Shown in pieces: positions 1 through 7,869 of a DNA stretch of 64,000 bases (positions within the stretch are counted from its first letter, which is position 1; every line of letters starts with the position of its first letter). The stretch comes from Desulfitobacterium_A sp034927245 (GTDB taxonomy: Bacteria > Bacillota > Desulfitobacteriia > Desulfitobacteriales > Desulfitobacteriaceae), in contig NZ_JAYFQK010000020.1 in assembly GCF_034927245.1 (NCBI RefSeq), positions 41,282-105,281 on the forward strand, written 5' to 3'. Position numbers and translations under genes: made by a program. The notes below the pieces were generated by a model. That model made no database searches, had not been told where the DNA came from, and was given only the letters and a program-made list of their open reading frames with translations.

Positions 1-564
1 GACAGCATGGATGCCCTCCTTTCTGCGCGAACCCCCGAAAGAATGCTTGAAATTATGAAAGACAGCCGAGTTGGATCTTTTGGGGCTTTGAGTGCAAGTG
101 CCCTTCTTCTCCTTAAATTCTCACTCTTTACAGCCTTGCTCCAAACCGGGGCTCCACCCTTTTCCATGTTCTCATCTTTTCCTAATCTAACCTTTCAGCC
201 CATAAGTCATTTAGCACCTCTTTTGGCATTTTTGGTCATGCCGGCGTTATCGCGTTGGGTCTTTATGTTTGGGATTCTATTTTATCCCTATGCCCGAAAG
301 GAAGGATTGGGAAAGGGATTTCATGAAAGCACACTTCAAAAGCCTAGGTTCTTTTGGATTGAAGGACTGCTTTGCATAGCTTTAACTATTTTCTTCTTAG
401 GTTGGGCTGGACTGATAGGATTTGTTGTTTCCGCTTTCTTTATTTTTTATTATTTCCGTAAGGTTGCACGCCTTTTAGGCGGCTTAACCGGAGACCTTTA
501 CGGTGCCGGTATCGAGCTGTCAGAGCTCATCTTTTTATTGGGCGCAGTTCCCTTTTTGACATAA
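1..564 (+). CDS. cobS: Adenosylcobinamide-GDP ribazoletransferase (CobS), 5' end cut off
   Basis: Integral membrane enzyme that joins alpha-ribazole to adenosylcobinamide-GDP in the last steps of B12 assembly. The reading frame is open from the first base, so the window starts inside the gene. The visible part begins just after the usual Asp-rich active-site region and shows the family stretch around RMLEIMKDSRVGSFGALS, then several hydrophobic segments ending in a FGLTGDxxGA-like motif (GGLTGDLYGAGIELSE). That motif is typical of the CobS C-terminus. The last bases are followed by a shared hairpin terminator. No other cobalamin gene is visible; the rest of the pathway presumably lies upstream of the window. 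The identification is firm; the N-terminal third cannot be judged. Confidence 0.9.
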   Translation, partial: DSMDALLSARTPERMLEIMKDSRVGSFGALSASALLLLKFSLFTALLQTGAPPFSMFSSFPNLTFQPISHLAPLLAFLVMPALSRWVFMFGILFYPYARKEGLGKGFHESTLQKPRFFWIEGLLCIALTIFFLGWAGLIGFVVSAFFIFYYFRKVARLLGGLTGDLYGAGIELSELIFLLGAVPFLT

Positions 565-587
565 TTTGAACACTCATACAAATTTCC

Positions 588-648
588 ATATGAAAAGCCG
601 TTCTCCTGACTCCAGAGATTAAGGAATCAAGAAAACGGCTTTTCATAT
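588..648. terminator. Bidirectional hairpin between cobS and the GGDEF gene
   Basis: A 15-base perfect inverted repeat (ATATGAAAAGCCGTT and its complement) separated by about 31 bases lies between the convergent cobS and diguanylate cyclase genes. The A-rich and T-rich arms would give a U-tract on either strand. Confidence 0.7.
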
Positions 649-662
649 ACTTTAAACTTAAC

Positions 663-2465
663 CTAATTAAATATAATCTTTCCTTTACCCGTGTTTTTTC
701 CGACATACAAGCGTTGATCCGCCAGTCGATACAACTCTTCATAATTTCGGCCTTCCGCCGGAAATTCTGCAACCCCAATGGAGACATCTAAATCAAACTG
801 TTTAAGATCAAGGCTGGATTTCATGCGTTCAACAACCTGCTGAGCCTCCGCTGAAAAGTGTAAATCTGCCAAAACAACTGTAAATTCATCCCCTCCGGTC
901 CGAGCAACGATATCATATTCTCGAACAGAGGTGGATAAATTATGGGCAATCGTCTTTAACGCCAAATCACCGACAGGATGACCTTTTGTATCATTGAGAC
1001 GTTTAAAATAGTCAAGATCAAGAATTAATAGCAAGAAAGAAGATTTGCGACGCAAGGTTCCCGCCATTTCCTCACGGATCCGTTGATCAAAGCCCTGGCG
1101 GTTCAATATGCCTGTGAGACGATCCGTTGAGGCCAGACGGGATAATTCATCACGCTGCCGAATCGCATCTAGGGCGACTCCAACATCCCGAACATAAGCC
1201 GATAAGATTTCCTGACGTTGTTCTGCTGCCCATTCCAAATCATCGATTAACCAAAGTTCGCCCATCAGCCCGCTATGATTAACGATTGGCTGAATTAAGA
1301 CTTTATGCCATTGCTCAGGATTGTCCTCAACCTCTAAGAAATGGGATACGGCCTGGGGATTAGTAAAATGATCATACTCATCACGTACCATTTGTTTCCA
1401 TACCCAATCTTGCCATGCCCATTCCGCTTGTTTTAAACGCCCAAAGGGTGCGCGAATTTTCCATTCTCCCTCCTCGTACAAAAAGAAAAATCCACCGGGG
1501 AGAAAGAGTATTTCCATCGCCATTTCGCCGGCCTCGGTCAGCAGCTGTTCCTCCGTTTCCGCCTGAACAAGAATTTCTGTTCCTCGCAGCAGCAAGGTTA
1601 AAGCCTGCTCTCGTTCCAATGAGGCAATTCTCAGATGTTGCTCATATACTGTGGAAGAAACGAAGGGTACAATTTGGCGCAGCCAGTAAACGTTTTCATC
1701 ATCAATATTCCTATTGTTTTGAGAAAAGAGAATAATTTGCCCAAAAGTTTGGTCAAAGTGAATCAGCGGTATACAAACAAAGGAATACAGCCCAAATTCC
1801 AGGAGTACTTCGGCCCAAGGTTCGTTAAATTGGTCTAAATTAGATCGTATAAGGCATTGCGAACCATTTTTTTGCTCTTCTTCAAACTGTTTAAACCATT
1901 CTATACCGAAATCAGCAGGAAACTTTCTGCTTTGTACAAAAGAACGTAATTCCTCATTATATGTACTAAGAGAGCCCATTCCATATTTTCCATCCGTCCA
2001 AAGCCATAAGCCAACCATGGCAACTTGAAAAAGGTCTAAACTACGATGGGTTACAATATTTAATGCGGTAAACAGATCTTCTTCGCGGGCCATATCCTGA
2101 GCCAGATTTAACACATCATTAGCTCGTATTTTATTGTGGAACTCTGTTACAACGAAAAAAGCGCCTTCAACTTCACCCGACTCATTAACGAGGGGAACCC
2201 CGGTAATTGTACTCGAACGCTCCTTGTCCGCCCGCCACCCTTGTTTTATAAATCTGATTTTTTCTTTCTTATTAAAAATTTCGTTATACCAGGGTACTTC
2301 TTGCGTTGACATTCCTATAAAAATTCCCGTTTCAAGTTCTGCACCATCACTAAGGTAAAAGACTTCTTTACGGTTCATCAAAACCCACTCATACTCATCT
2401 TCGCACAATGCAGATAATAGTTCATGAAACAGGGGAATATATTCTTGGAAGTTTTGTTCGAACAT
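663..2465 (-). CDS. GAF-GGDEF diguanylate cyclase
   Basis: Predicted cytoplasmic enzyme making c-di-GMP from two GTP. The 600-residue protein has a PAS-like or unassigned N-terminus (about 1-110), two GAF-like sensor regions (about 115-275 and 285-435) and a C-terminal GGDEF domain (about 440-600). The catalytic GGDEF is intact at residues 524-528 and is preceded, five residues earlier, by REYD, which matches the RxxD product-inhibition site. It therefore looks both active and feedback-controlled. No transmembrane segment or response-regulator domain is visible, so the signal is probably a small cytoplasmic ligand or redox state. An HD-GYP protein that could degrade c-di-GMP is encoded at 23955-25022. 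The gene stands alone; an AAGGGTG ribosome site precedes the ATG. Confidence 0.93.
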   Translation of the reverse strand: MFEQNFQEYIPLFHELLSALCEDEYEWVLMNRKEVFYLSDGAELETGIFIGMSTQEVPWYNEIFNKKEKIRFIKQGWRADKERSSTITGVPLVNESGEVEGAFFVVTEFHNKIRANDVLNLAQDMAREEDLFTALNIVTHRSLDLFQVAMVGLWLWTDGKYGMGSLSTYNEELRSFVQSRKFPADFGIEWFKQFEEEQKNGSQCLIRSNLDQFNEPWAEVLLEFGLYSFVCIPLIHFDQTFGQIILFSQNNRNIDDENVYWLRQIVPFVSSTVYEQHLRIASLEREQALTLLLRGTEILVQAETEEQLLTEAGEMAMEILFLPGGFFFLYEEGEWKIRAPFGRLKQAEWAWQDWVWKQMVRDEYDHFTNPQAVSHFLEVEDNPEQWHKVLIQPIVNHSGLMGELWLIDDLEWAAEQRQEILSAYVRDVGVALDAIRQRDELSRLASTDRLTGILNRQGFDQRIREEMAGTLRRKSSFLLLILDLDYFKRLNDTKGHPVGDLALKTIAHNLSTSVREYDIVARTGGDEFTVVLADLHFSAEAQQVVERMKSSLDLKQFDLDVSIGVAEFPAEGRNYEELYRLADQRLYVGKNTGKGKIIFN

Positions 2466-2617
2466 TATTCCACACCCTTACATCTCCACACTACTTCATT
2501 ATTTTATCACATAAATCTCCTCACCAGGAAATATCGTGAAATTTTTTCCGTTCTCTTGAACATTTTACATGAAATCAGCTATACTCTTTCTATATATGTG
2601 TAGAGGAGAATTAAATA

Positions 2618-3271
2618 ATGTGTTTCCGACAAAAAAAAGTACCGATCTTAACCCTAGTTCTTACGATTATCATAATCGTTATCCTTTATCCAAAGCTTCA
2701 GCATCCTCAGGCAATCCAATCACTCATTCTTCAACTGGGCTGGAAAGGGATTATTCTTGATCTTCTTATCATAGCTGTACAAATACTCTTTCCTTTCATG
2801 CCTTTTGCTCTTCTCGCCGGAATGAATGTTCTCCTCTTTGGATGGTTGCTTGGTTTTAGCCTTTCACTTTTGGGAAGTCTTATCGGTTCGATAATCGGCT
2901 TCTGGCTTGCCCGCACACTTGGTCAAGAATGGGCCCGCCCCAAACTCGCTAAGCTCGGCAAATGGTCTAAACTATCAGAGGCTAAGAATTTTTATATGAT
3001 TGTTATCGCCCGCCTCATTCCTATTCTTCCCGCTGCAGCAGTTAATTACGCCGCCGGTCTCTCTCCAATCAAATTTACTTCTTTTTTCTGGGCTACCTTA
3101 TTAGGTAAAATACCGATGATTGCTTGGGAATCTTGGGTAGGTCACGATTTTTGGAAACTCGTCGATAATCCATGGCGTTTTTTACTCGCCCTTCTCATCG
3201 GTGCAATCGGTATCTGCTGTGCGTTTTATGGTTGGAAACTCTTGGACCAACGCGAACAAAGGAAAATATAA
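2618..3271 (+). CDS. TVP38/TMEM64 (DedA-like) membrane protein
   Basis: A 217-residue integral membrane protein of the TVP38/TMEM64 family (SNARE-associated/VTT domain). It has an N-terminal hydrophobic helix, then the family core with FPFMPFALLAGMN, the glycine-rich GSLIGSIIGFWLARTLG, and the conserved IARLIPILPAAAVNYAAGL segment with its Arg-Pro pair. Members are thought to act in lipid scrambling or ion-linked transport across the bacterial membrane; the substrate here is unknown. The ATG at 2618 follows an AGGAG site. It is transcribed towards the Tim44-like gene and shares a terminator with it. Confidence 0.85.
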   Translation: MCFRQKKVPILTLVLTIIIIVILYPKLQHPQAIQSLILQLGWKGIILDLLIIAVQILFPFMPFALLAGMNVLLFGWLLGFSLSLLGSLIGSIIGFWLARTLGQEWARPKLAKLGKWSKLSEAKNFYMIVIARLIPILPAAAVNYAAGLSPIKFTSFFWATLLGKIPMIAWESWVGHDFWKLVDNPWRFLLALLIGAIGICCAFYGWKLLDQREQRKI

Positions 3272-3295
3272 CATAGATAATTCGTAGCATAAAGC

Positions 3296-3336
3296 AAAAA
3301 ACCAGTCGTTTTAATATAAGGCGACTGATTTTTTAG
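3296..3336. terminator. Bidirectional hairpin terminator
   Basis: CAGTCG/CGACTG stem flanked by A-run and T-run between the convergent TVP38 and Tim44-like genes; it would serve both strands. Confidence 0.7.
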
Positions 3337-3352
3337 ATTTAATCCACAAGTT

Positions 3353-4330
3353 TTAACGTTCATCTCCACGAGCGATCTTGGCAATCTCCAAGGCATCTTC
3401 TTGATAAATATTCGAGAGAAGCCATTGATTCCTTTCCCAGCTGAATTCCCAGAATTCAGTGAAATATAGGCGATTATCATCTTCACCCGCGATTATTTTA
3501 CCTGTTGCATCCACCGTATAATCAAACAAACTCGCTGATATCATCACAATGAACTGTTGTGTCGAATCATCAAGATGACTATGGATGAACTCCAGATCAC
3601 CCGGGTGAAGTGTAGGTTCTTTGATTACATTCCGTTCGCCGCGATTGCGCATATTTGCAAGATCCGTACGGTATTTTGCCAGAAGGGACGGACTTAAATT
3701 GTCCTCACCGCCGCTTAGATCCTGACGCGTCCAGGCATCTTGCAACCAAAAGAACACCTGCCGTACCCGTCCCACGAGGAAGTCCCTATCCCAACGCGGA
3801 AAGGTTTCGGAATAATAACGCATATTTTCACGGGTGAATTGAATTGCTTTACCGAAACGTTGGAGATTATTGTCATTCGTTATCGGGCGCCCGGTAACAT
3901 CAACCGGAGATAAAGGTGATGGATTCCTTTCCCACTCTTGGGGAGAACGCGGGGAATAGGGTTTACCAAAACTTCGGCCGTTACCCCTTCGTCCCCATGA
4001 ACGCCTGGAAATGCGTAAAGCCTTAAACACCAGGTACAGTATGAACAGCATAAAGAGCAAGCTGAATAATCCACCAAAGAGGGAGCCTCCCCCACCTACT
4101 CCAAAGAAAGACGGTCCCCAGAAAAACGGAAAGAAAGAGAAACCACCGATTCCGCCGCTGCTGTGAACTCCTCCTCCCGAGAATGAGCCACCGCTAAAGC
4201 TGCGACCTGCACTGCCACCAATACTTCCGCCTTTTCCCCCGCCGGCGCGAGCCAAGGCCACACTGGCCTGGCTCGCGAAGATCAAGAGGGTCATAACAGC
4301 AATCTTAAAACTTTTTGTCCGCCTCTTCAT
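3353..4330 (-). CDS. Tim44-like domain membrane protein
   Basis: A 325-residue protein with an N-terminal signal/anchor, a long Gly/Ser-rich segment (about 30-80), a second strongly hydrophobic helix (about 85-107), a basic linker and a C-terminal Tim44-like domain (about 160-320). The C-terminal part carries the typical pattern of ligand-binding Tim44/MRPL45 folds, with LAKYRTDLANMRNRGERNVI and the closing FTEFWEFSWERNQWLLSNIYQ. In bacteria such proteins accompany envelope-stress genes, but their precise role is unknown. It lies 34 bases downstream of the PspA-like gene on the same strand and is probably co-transcribed with it. Both genes are downstream of a Mn2+ riboswitch (5326-5455). Confidence 0.8.
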   Translation of the reverse strand: MKRRTKSFKIAVMTLLIFASQASVALARAGGGKGGSIGGSAGRSFSGGSFSGGGVHSSGGIGGFSFFPFFWGPSFFGVGGGGSLFGGLFSLLFMLFILYLVFKALRISRRSWGRRGNGRSFGKPYSPRSPQEWERNPSPLSPVDVTGRPITNDNNLQRFGKAIQFTRENMRYYSETFPRWDRDFLVGRVRQVFFWLQDAWTRQDLSGGEDNLSPSLLAKYRTDLANMRNRGERNVIKEPTLHPGDLEFIHSHLDDSTQQFIVMISASLFDYTVDATGKIIAGEDDNRLYFTEFWEFSWERNQWLLSNIYQEDALEIAKIARGDER

Positions 4331-4364
4331 GCCCTAAACACCTACTTTAATCTTTTGCTCTTTT

Positions 4365-5045
4365 CTATTCTTCCTTTTTAAACTGTGCTTTCAGCTTTGC
4401 TAACTCATCCTCAACTTCTGTATTGCCTTGGTTCTTTTTTAATTCGGCGAATTGATCCTCCAATGAATTCCCGTTGCTCAGCATCGTTTTGGACGCTTTG
4501 GCTTCGGCTTCCATGCGTTCGACGCGATCGCCCATACGTTCAATATTTCCCATAGGATCCAATTTTGACATCCCGGATATCGTTTCATTGGCCTTTTTCA
4601 TGGTTTGCGCACGGCGTTGACGCATCACGAGATTATTACGTTCTGACTTAGCCTTCTCCAACTTTTCAGTTAAAATACGCAGATTTTCCTGTAAATCTTC
4701 AACGGCTTTCGTTTGATCGGCTAACTGAGTTTGAAAATCAAGAATACTTGTTTCCGCTTGTTTTTTCATGGTCAACGCAGTTCGGGCTAAATCATCTTTG
4801 CCTTGTTGTACGGCTAAGGTCGCTTGCTCTGTCCGCTCGGCAATTTCTTTATTGAGAGTTTCAATTCGTTCTTCCAGTTGAATTTTATCCGCTATGGCAC
4901 GATTGACTTGAATTTGGAAGTTACGAACTTCATCAGATGCTTGTTCGATGTAGAGATTTAACATTTTTTCAGGATCTTCTGCCTTATTCACCAAATCCAT
5001 GATATTAGCTTGCATTAAATCCTTGACGCGTGTAAATAAACCCAT
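4365..5045 (-). CDS. pspA: PspA/IM30 family envelope-stress protein
   Basis: A 226-residue, almost wholly coiled-coil protein of the PspA/Vipp1/LiaH family, which coats and stabilises the inner face of the cytoplasmic membrane under stress. It opens with MGLFTRVKDLMQANIMDLV, the typical amphipathic membrane-binding helix, followed by the DPEKML motif and long heptad-rich helices. The start at 5045 is preferred over an upstream one because it places an AAGGGGG site just before the ATG and restores the family N-terminus. The partner downstream is a Tim44-like membrane protein. The upstream region has about 280 bases without a convincing gene and then a Mn2+ riboswitch with its own promoter, so Mn-dependent expression is possible. 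Confidence 0.92.
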   Translation of the reverse strand: MGLFTRVKDLMQANIMDLVNKAEDPEKMLNLYIEQASDEVRNFQIQVNRAIADKIQLEERIETLNKEIAERTEQATLAVQQGKDDLARTALTMKKQAETSILDFQTQLADQTKAVEDLQENLRILTEKLEKAKSERNNLVMRQRRAQTMKKANETISGMSKLDPMGNIERMGDRVERMEAEAKASKTMLSNGNSLEDQFAELKKNQGNTEVEDELAKLKAQFKKEE

Positions 5046-5325
5046 TTTTATTTCCCCCTTCAACATTGCTTTTGTGTATATACTAATTTTCAGCTATAAC
5101 TATAACTTGCTACGATATATATAACTCTAAACTAATTACTTATTCTCTTACAGCTCTGTAAAATCCTTTACATTTTGTGATTCGAAAATATTCGGCTTTC
5201 GGCAGGTACGGGAGGCGAACCGTTTACACTTAGTATAACAAAGAGGATCCACGAAATCATGATATAATTATTAATTTTCCGTGAACATTAATTTGTTTCC
5301 TCTACTCACCACCTTTATAAAAAAA
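5046..5325 (-). other. Leader region between riboswitch terminator and pspA
   Basis: Non-coding as far as I can see. On the minus strand it holds a possible second promoter (-10 TATACT at about 5235, poor -35) and two very short open frames without convincing translation signals. It would be the 5' untranslated leader if pspA is expressed through the riboswitch. Confidence 0.45.
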
Positions 5326-5360
5326 TAAAGACCTTACCCCCTGCTGTGGGTAAGGTCTTG
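5326..5360 (-). terminator. Riboswitch expression platform: intrinsic terminator
   Basis: On the minus strand AAGACCTTACCC pairs with GGGGTAAGGTCTT and is followed by TTTATTTTTTT. The 5' arm overlaps the 3' strand of aptamer helix P1, so aptamer folding and termination are mutually exclusive, as in other yybP-ykoY elements. Confidence 0.85.
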
Positions 5361-5455
5361 CAATTCGTAAACGTAGATAGTGCCGAGTCTCATCGACTGG
5401 ATGACGACGCTATCAACAGCATTTCTGCCGCTCGCTACTCCCCTTACTTTATGCC
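5350..5455 (-). promoter_or_regulatory. yybP-ykoY (Mn2+) riboswitch aptamer upstream of pspA
   Basis: Minus-strand sequence shows the conserved elements of the yybP-ykoY class in order: AAGGGGAGTAGC (5434-5445), GTCGTCA, the distal CTCGGC, and TTGCAAGACCTTACC. Helix P1 can form between GTAAGG and CCTTAC, P3 between GATAG and CTATC, and the terminator follows directly. The class is known to sense Mn2+ and to turn expression on by blocking termination. The first gene downstream is pspA and the next is the Tim44-like gene, which are not usual targets of this class. A second, more standard copy lies at 7672-7791. Confidence 0.85.
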
Positions 5456-5494
5456 GTTTTCCACTTCACAAAGAACTGGAAAAACATTACCTGT

Positions 5495-5523
5495 AGTATA
5501 TATAAATCAAAAACAAATGTCAA
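5495..5523 (-). promoter_or_regulatory. Sigma-A promoter of the minus-strand riboswitch
   Basis: Minus strand TTGACA (5523-5518), 17-base spacer, TATACT (5500-5495). It overlaps the stop codon of the acyl-ACP thioesterase gene, giving the riboswitch RNA its own promoter independent of that gene. Confidence 0.75.
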
Positions 5524-6287
5524 ATTATTTTTTGTTTGGACCAAAATGTTTTAGCGAGGGCTAAGACTACTTTATTTTCTCCCTCTTGTTTATGAATCTG
5601 ATGATCATAATACACTCTCTGCTCTGTTTTCTGTTGTTCTTCTGTAAAGGCATGAATAATTTGGCCATAGGTACTTTCTTTTTTATAAATAACCTCAAGT
5701 GATGAAATTTTAGAGGTACGGTACACGTCTTCAGGGATCGTCTCTAACAGCCATTCAATATATTTTACATTATTCACATGCGCATTGGTATCAATATCAC
5801 TTCGTCGGACCATAAATTCACATTCTTCCGTTTGACCTGAATGATTATCGTTAAAATCGGGAAAAGGAAGCAATTGAACCTTTTCCGGAACCAGAGAGTA
5901 GGCCTCTTGGATTTCCTGGGGAATACGATGCGGTCGTCTTTTCTCCAAATTTAAAAAGATCCATAAAGAGTTTGCCTGGGCGATCACTTCATTCTCAGCA
6001 CTAAGAACTAAAAATTCCCGTTCCGCATAAAATCGTTTAGAATTAGACATCCAGGTTTGAACCTTAATTCTATCTCCACGATGAGGATAATGTATAATTT
6101 CAATTTGCCAACGATTCAATACCCAACCATAACCCCTCTCTTTAAGGCGGGTTATTCCATACCCAACTGCTTCAGAATGGGCAATCGCTGTCTCTTCCAG
6201 ATAATCGAGAAGTGCCGGCAGCGTAAGTTCTTGATAAACATCAACCTCATAGTAATGAACTTCAAACTCTTTTTGATACTTTTGCAT
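5520..6287 (-). CDS. Acyl-ACP thioesterase (FatA/FatB family)
   Basis: A 255-residue double-hotdog enzyme that hydrolyses acyl-ACP to free fatty acid and ACP in the cytoplasm. The N-terminal hotdog (about 1-130) begins YQKEFEVHYYEVDVYQELTL; the second (about 150-250) contains DIDTNAHVNNVKYIEW, which supplies the Asn and His of the active site. Length and domain order match bacterial members. It is a single gene with a GGAAAGGG ribosome site. Its last codons overlap the promoter of the downstream riboswitch. Confidence 0.9.
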   Translation of the reverse strand: MQKYQKEFEVHYYEVDVYQELTLPALLDYLEETAIAHSEAVGYGITRLKERGYGWVLNRWQIEIIHYPHRGDRIKVQTWMSNSKRFYAEREFLVLSAENEVIAQANSLWIFLNLEKRRPHRIPQEIQEAYSLVPEKVQLLPFPDFNDNHSGQTEECEFMVRRSDIDTNAHVNNVKYIEWLLETIPEDVYRTSKISSLEVIYKKESTYGQIIHAFTEEQQKTEQRVYYDHQIHKQEGENKVVLALAKTFWSKQKII

Positions 6288-6334
6288 TTATTTTCCCTTT
6301 CCTCGCCAGCAATAACAATTATGACCAAAATGCT

Positions 6335-7474
6335 CTAAACCAGGGCGCTGCCGATCTTCAAAATACGAAACGTTCTCTCCGCTGCCTCTCTTGTCAATTC
6401 ATACGCCTGTTCAATTGACTCTTCAAGTGTCATTGGACCATTTACAATGCTCACAATCGAACTGATTCCATGTACATAAAGAGCTTCCGCGCCGGGTCCA
6501 ATCGATCCGACAATGGCTAGGACCGGCTTAGCGTGTCGAACAGCTCTCATGGCCACCCCCATGGGTACCTTGCCAAAGAGCGATTGGCTGTCGATCCTGC
6601 CTTCACCTGTAATAACCAGATCCGCCCCTTCAAGCATCTGATCAAACTTAACCGTGTCTAAAATCGTCTCTATGCCGCTTTTTAATGCTGCATTAGTGAA
6701 GGCTAATAAACCCGCCCCTAATCCGCCGGCTGCACCTGAGCCTGGGATATCTTTCAGATCGACATTGAGTTGGTCTTTAATGATTTTTGCATAGTGCTCT
6801 AAATTAGAATCAAGCACTTTTACCATTTCAGGAGTTGCCCCTTTTTGAGGACCAAACACTGATGATGCTCCCCTTATACCGCATAAAGGGTTGTCGACAT
6901 CACACATAACCGTTATCTTGGTGCTTTTCAACCGGGGATCCATTTGACTTACGTCTATCCTAGCCAGTCGTCCTAACGCCCCGCCTCCCGGCGGCAGTTC
7001 TTTTCCTTCTTCATCCAAGAATTTGACACCCAGTGCTTTCGCCATTCCGGCCCCGCCGTCATTTGTGGCGCTGCCGCCAATTCCCAGAATAATATGATGT
7101 GCTCCTTGATTCATAGCTTCGATTATCAGTTCCCCTGTTCCCTTTGTTGTTGTAACCAAAGGATTCCGTTTTTCAGGCGGAACAAGGGGTAAACCCGAAG
7201 CAGCAGCCATCTCCAAAACGACTGTATCCTCGGGCAATTCCCCGAGGAAACTTTCGATTTGCTCACCGATCGGAGAAGTTACCTTCGTTCTTAGAATCCT
7301 GCCTTGTCTTGCTTGAACCAGGGCCTCAACTGTTCCTTCTCCTCCGTCAGCCATCGGTAAAATAAAAGTTGTAGCATCAGGGAAAACCTTATGGATTCCC
7401 TCGTCAATGGCCTCACCGACCTGACGGCTGGATAAACTCCCCTTAAAAGAATCAACTGCAATAACAATATGCAT
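6335..7474 (-). CDS. Glycerate kinase (GlxK/GarK family)
   Basis: A 379-residue kinase phosphorylating D-glycerate (most members of this class give the 2-phosphate) with ATP. The start MHIVIAVDSFKGSLSS, the following MADGGEGTVEAL, and later GIGGSATNDGGAGMAKALG and TGEGRIDSQSLFGKVPMGV are the signature blocks of glycerate kinase type 1. Length is normal for the family. The ATG follows a GGAGG site. No glyoxylate or garD-type genes are adjacent, so the glycerate source is not evident. Confidence 0.93.
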   Translation of the reverse strand: MHIVIAVDSFKGSLSSRQVGEAIDEGIHKVFPDATTFILPMADGGEGTVEALVQARQGRILRTKVTSPIGEQIESFLGELPEDTVVLEMAAASGLPLVPPEKRNPLVTTTKGTGELIIEAMNQGAHHIILGIGGSATNDGGAGMAKALGVKFLDEEGKELPPGGGALGRLARIDVSQMDPRLKSTKITVMCDVDNPLCGIRGASSVFGPQKGATPEMVKVLDSNLEHYAKIIKDQLNVDLKDIPGSGAAGGLGAGLLAFTNAALKSGIETILDTVKFDQMLEGADLVITGEGRIDSQSLFGKVPMGVAMRAVRHAKPVLAIVGSIGPGAEALYVHGISSIVSIVNGPMTLEESIEQAYELTREAAERTFRILKIGSALV

Positions 7475-7631
7475 CTGCTAACTTCCTCCAGGTATATTTA
7501 ATCTGATGACTAACCACAAAGTTCCTGAAATAAGCATTTCTTTATTCACTCTGATAAGCCATTATGATAAGTCATTAATTCAAGAGCATATAAATCAACT
7601 CCTTCCGTCATATAAAAATCAAAAATTTTTA

Positions 7632-7660
7632 TTGACCCACAGTCCCTAATCCTATATACT
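7632..7660 (+). promoter_or_regulatory. Promoter of the terC riboswitch leader
   Basis: TTGACC (7632-7637), 17-base spacer, TATACT (7655-7660), about 12 bases before the aptamer starts. Confidence 0.75.
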
Positions 7661-7671
7661 CTTTTTAAGTG

Positions 7672-7753
7672 TTCAAAGGGGAGTAGCTGTTACAGCAAAG
7701 TCGTCAATACGGAATTTACATTCCTGGCTTTGCTGGCAACTCAAGTTGTTAGC
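7672..7753 (+). promoter_or_regulatory. yybP-ykoY (Mn2+) riboswitch aptamer upstream of terC
   Basis: Contains AAAGGGGAGTAGC (7677-7687 region), AAAGTCGTCAATACG, CTGGCTTTGCTG and TTAGCAAGACCTTT in the order and spacing of the yybP-ykoY family, with P3 formed by CAGCAAAG/CTTTGCTG and P1 by AAAGG/CCTTT. TerC-family genes are classical targets of this Mn2+-responsive element. Confidence 0.93.
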
Positions 7754-7791
7754 AAGACCTTTGCCCATAAGGGGGTGAAGGTCTTTTTGTT
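7754..7791 (+). terminator. Riboswitch terminator before terC
   Basis: AAGACCTTTGCCC pairs with GGGGGTGAAGGTCTT, followed by TTTTTGTTTT. Its 5' arm overlaps the P1 3' strand, giving a transcription ON switch with Mn2+. Confidence 0.88.
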
Positions 7792-7869
7792 TTAATTTTT
7801 AATTTTTAATATTGATTCCCGAATTTAGGTATACTAAACGTATTTTGAAATGAAGAGAGGAAAATTGTT

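Noticed and set aside
5346..5564. 72-codon plus-strand frame over the riboswitch region
   Set aside because: It runs antisense through the aptamer and the end of the thioesterase gene, has no Shine-Dalgarno site, and the structure of the riboswitch explains the sequence.
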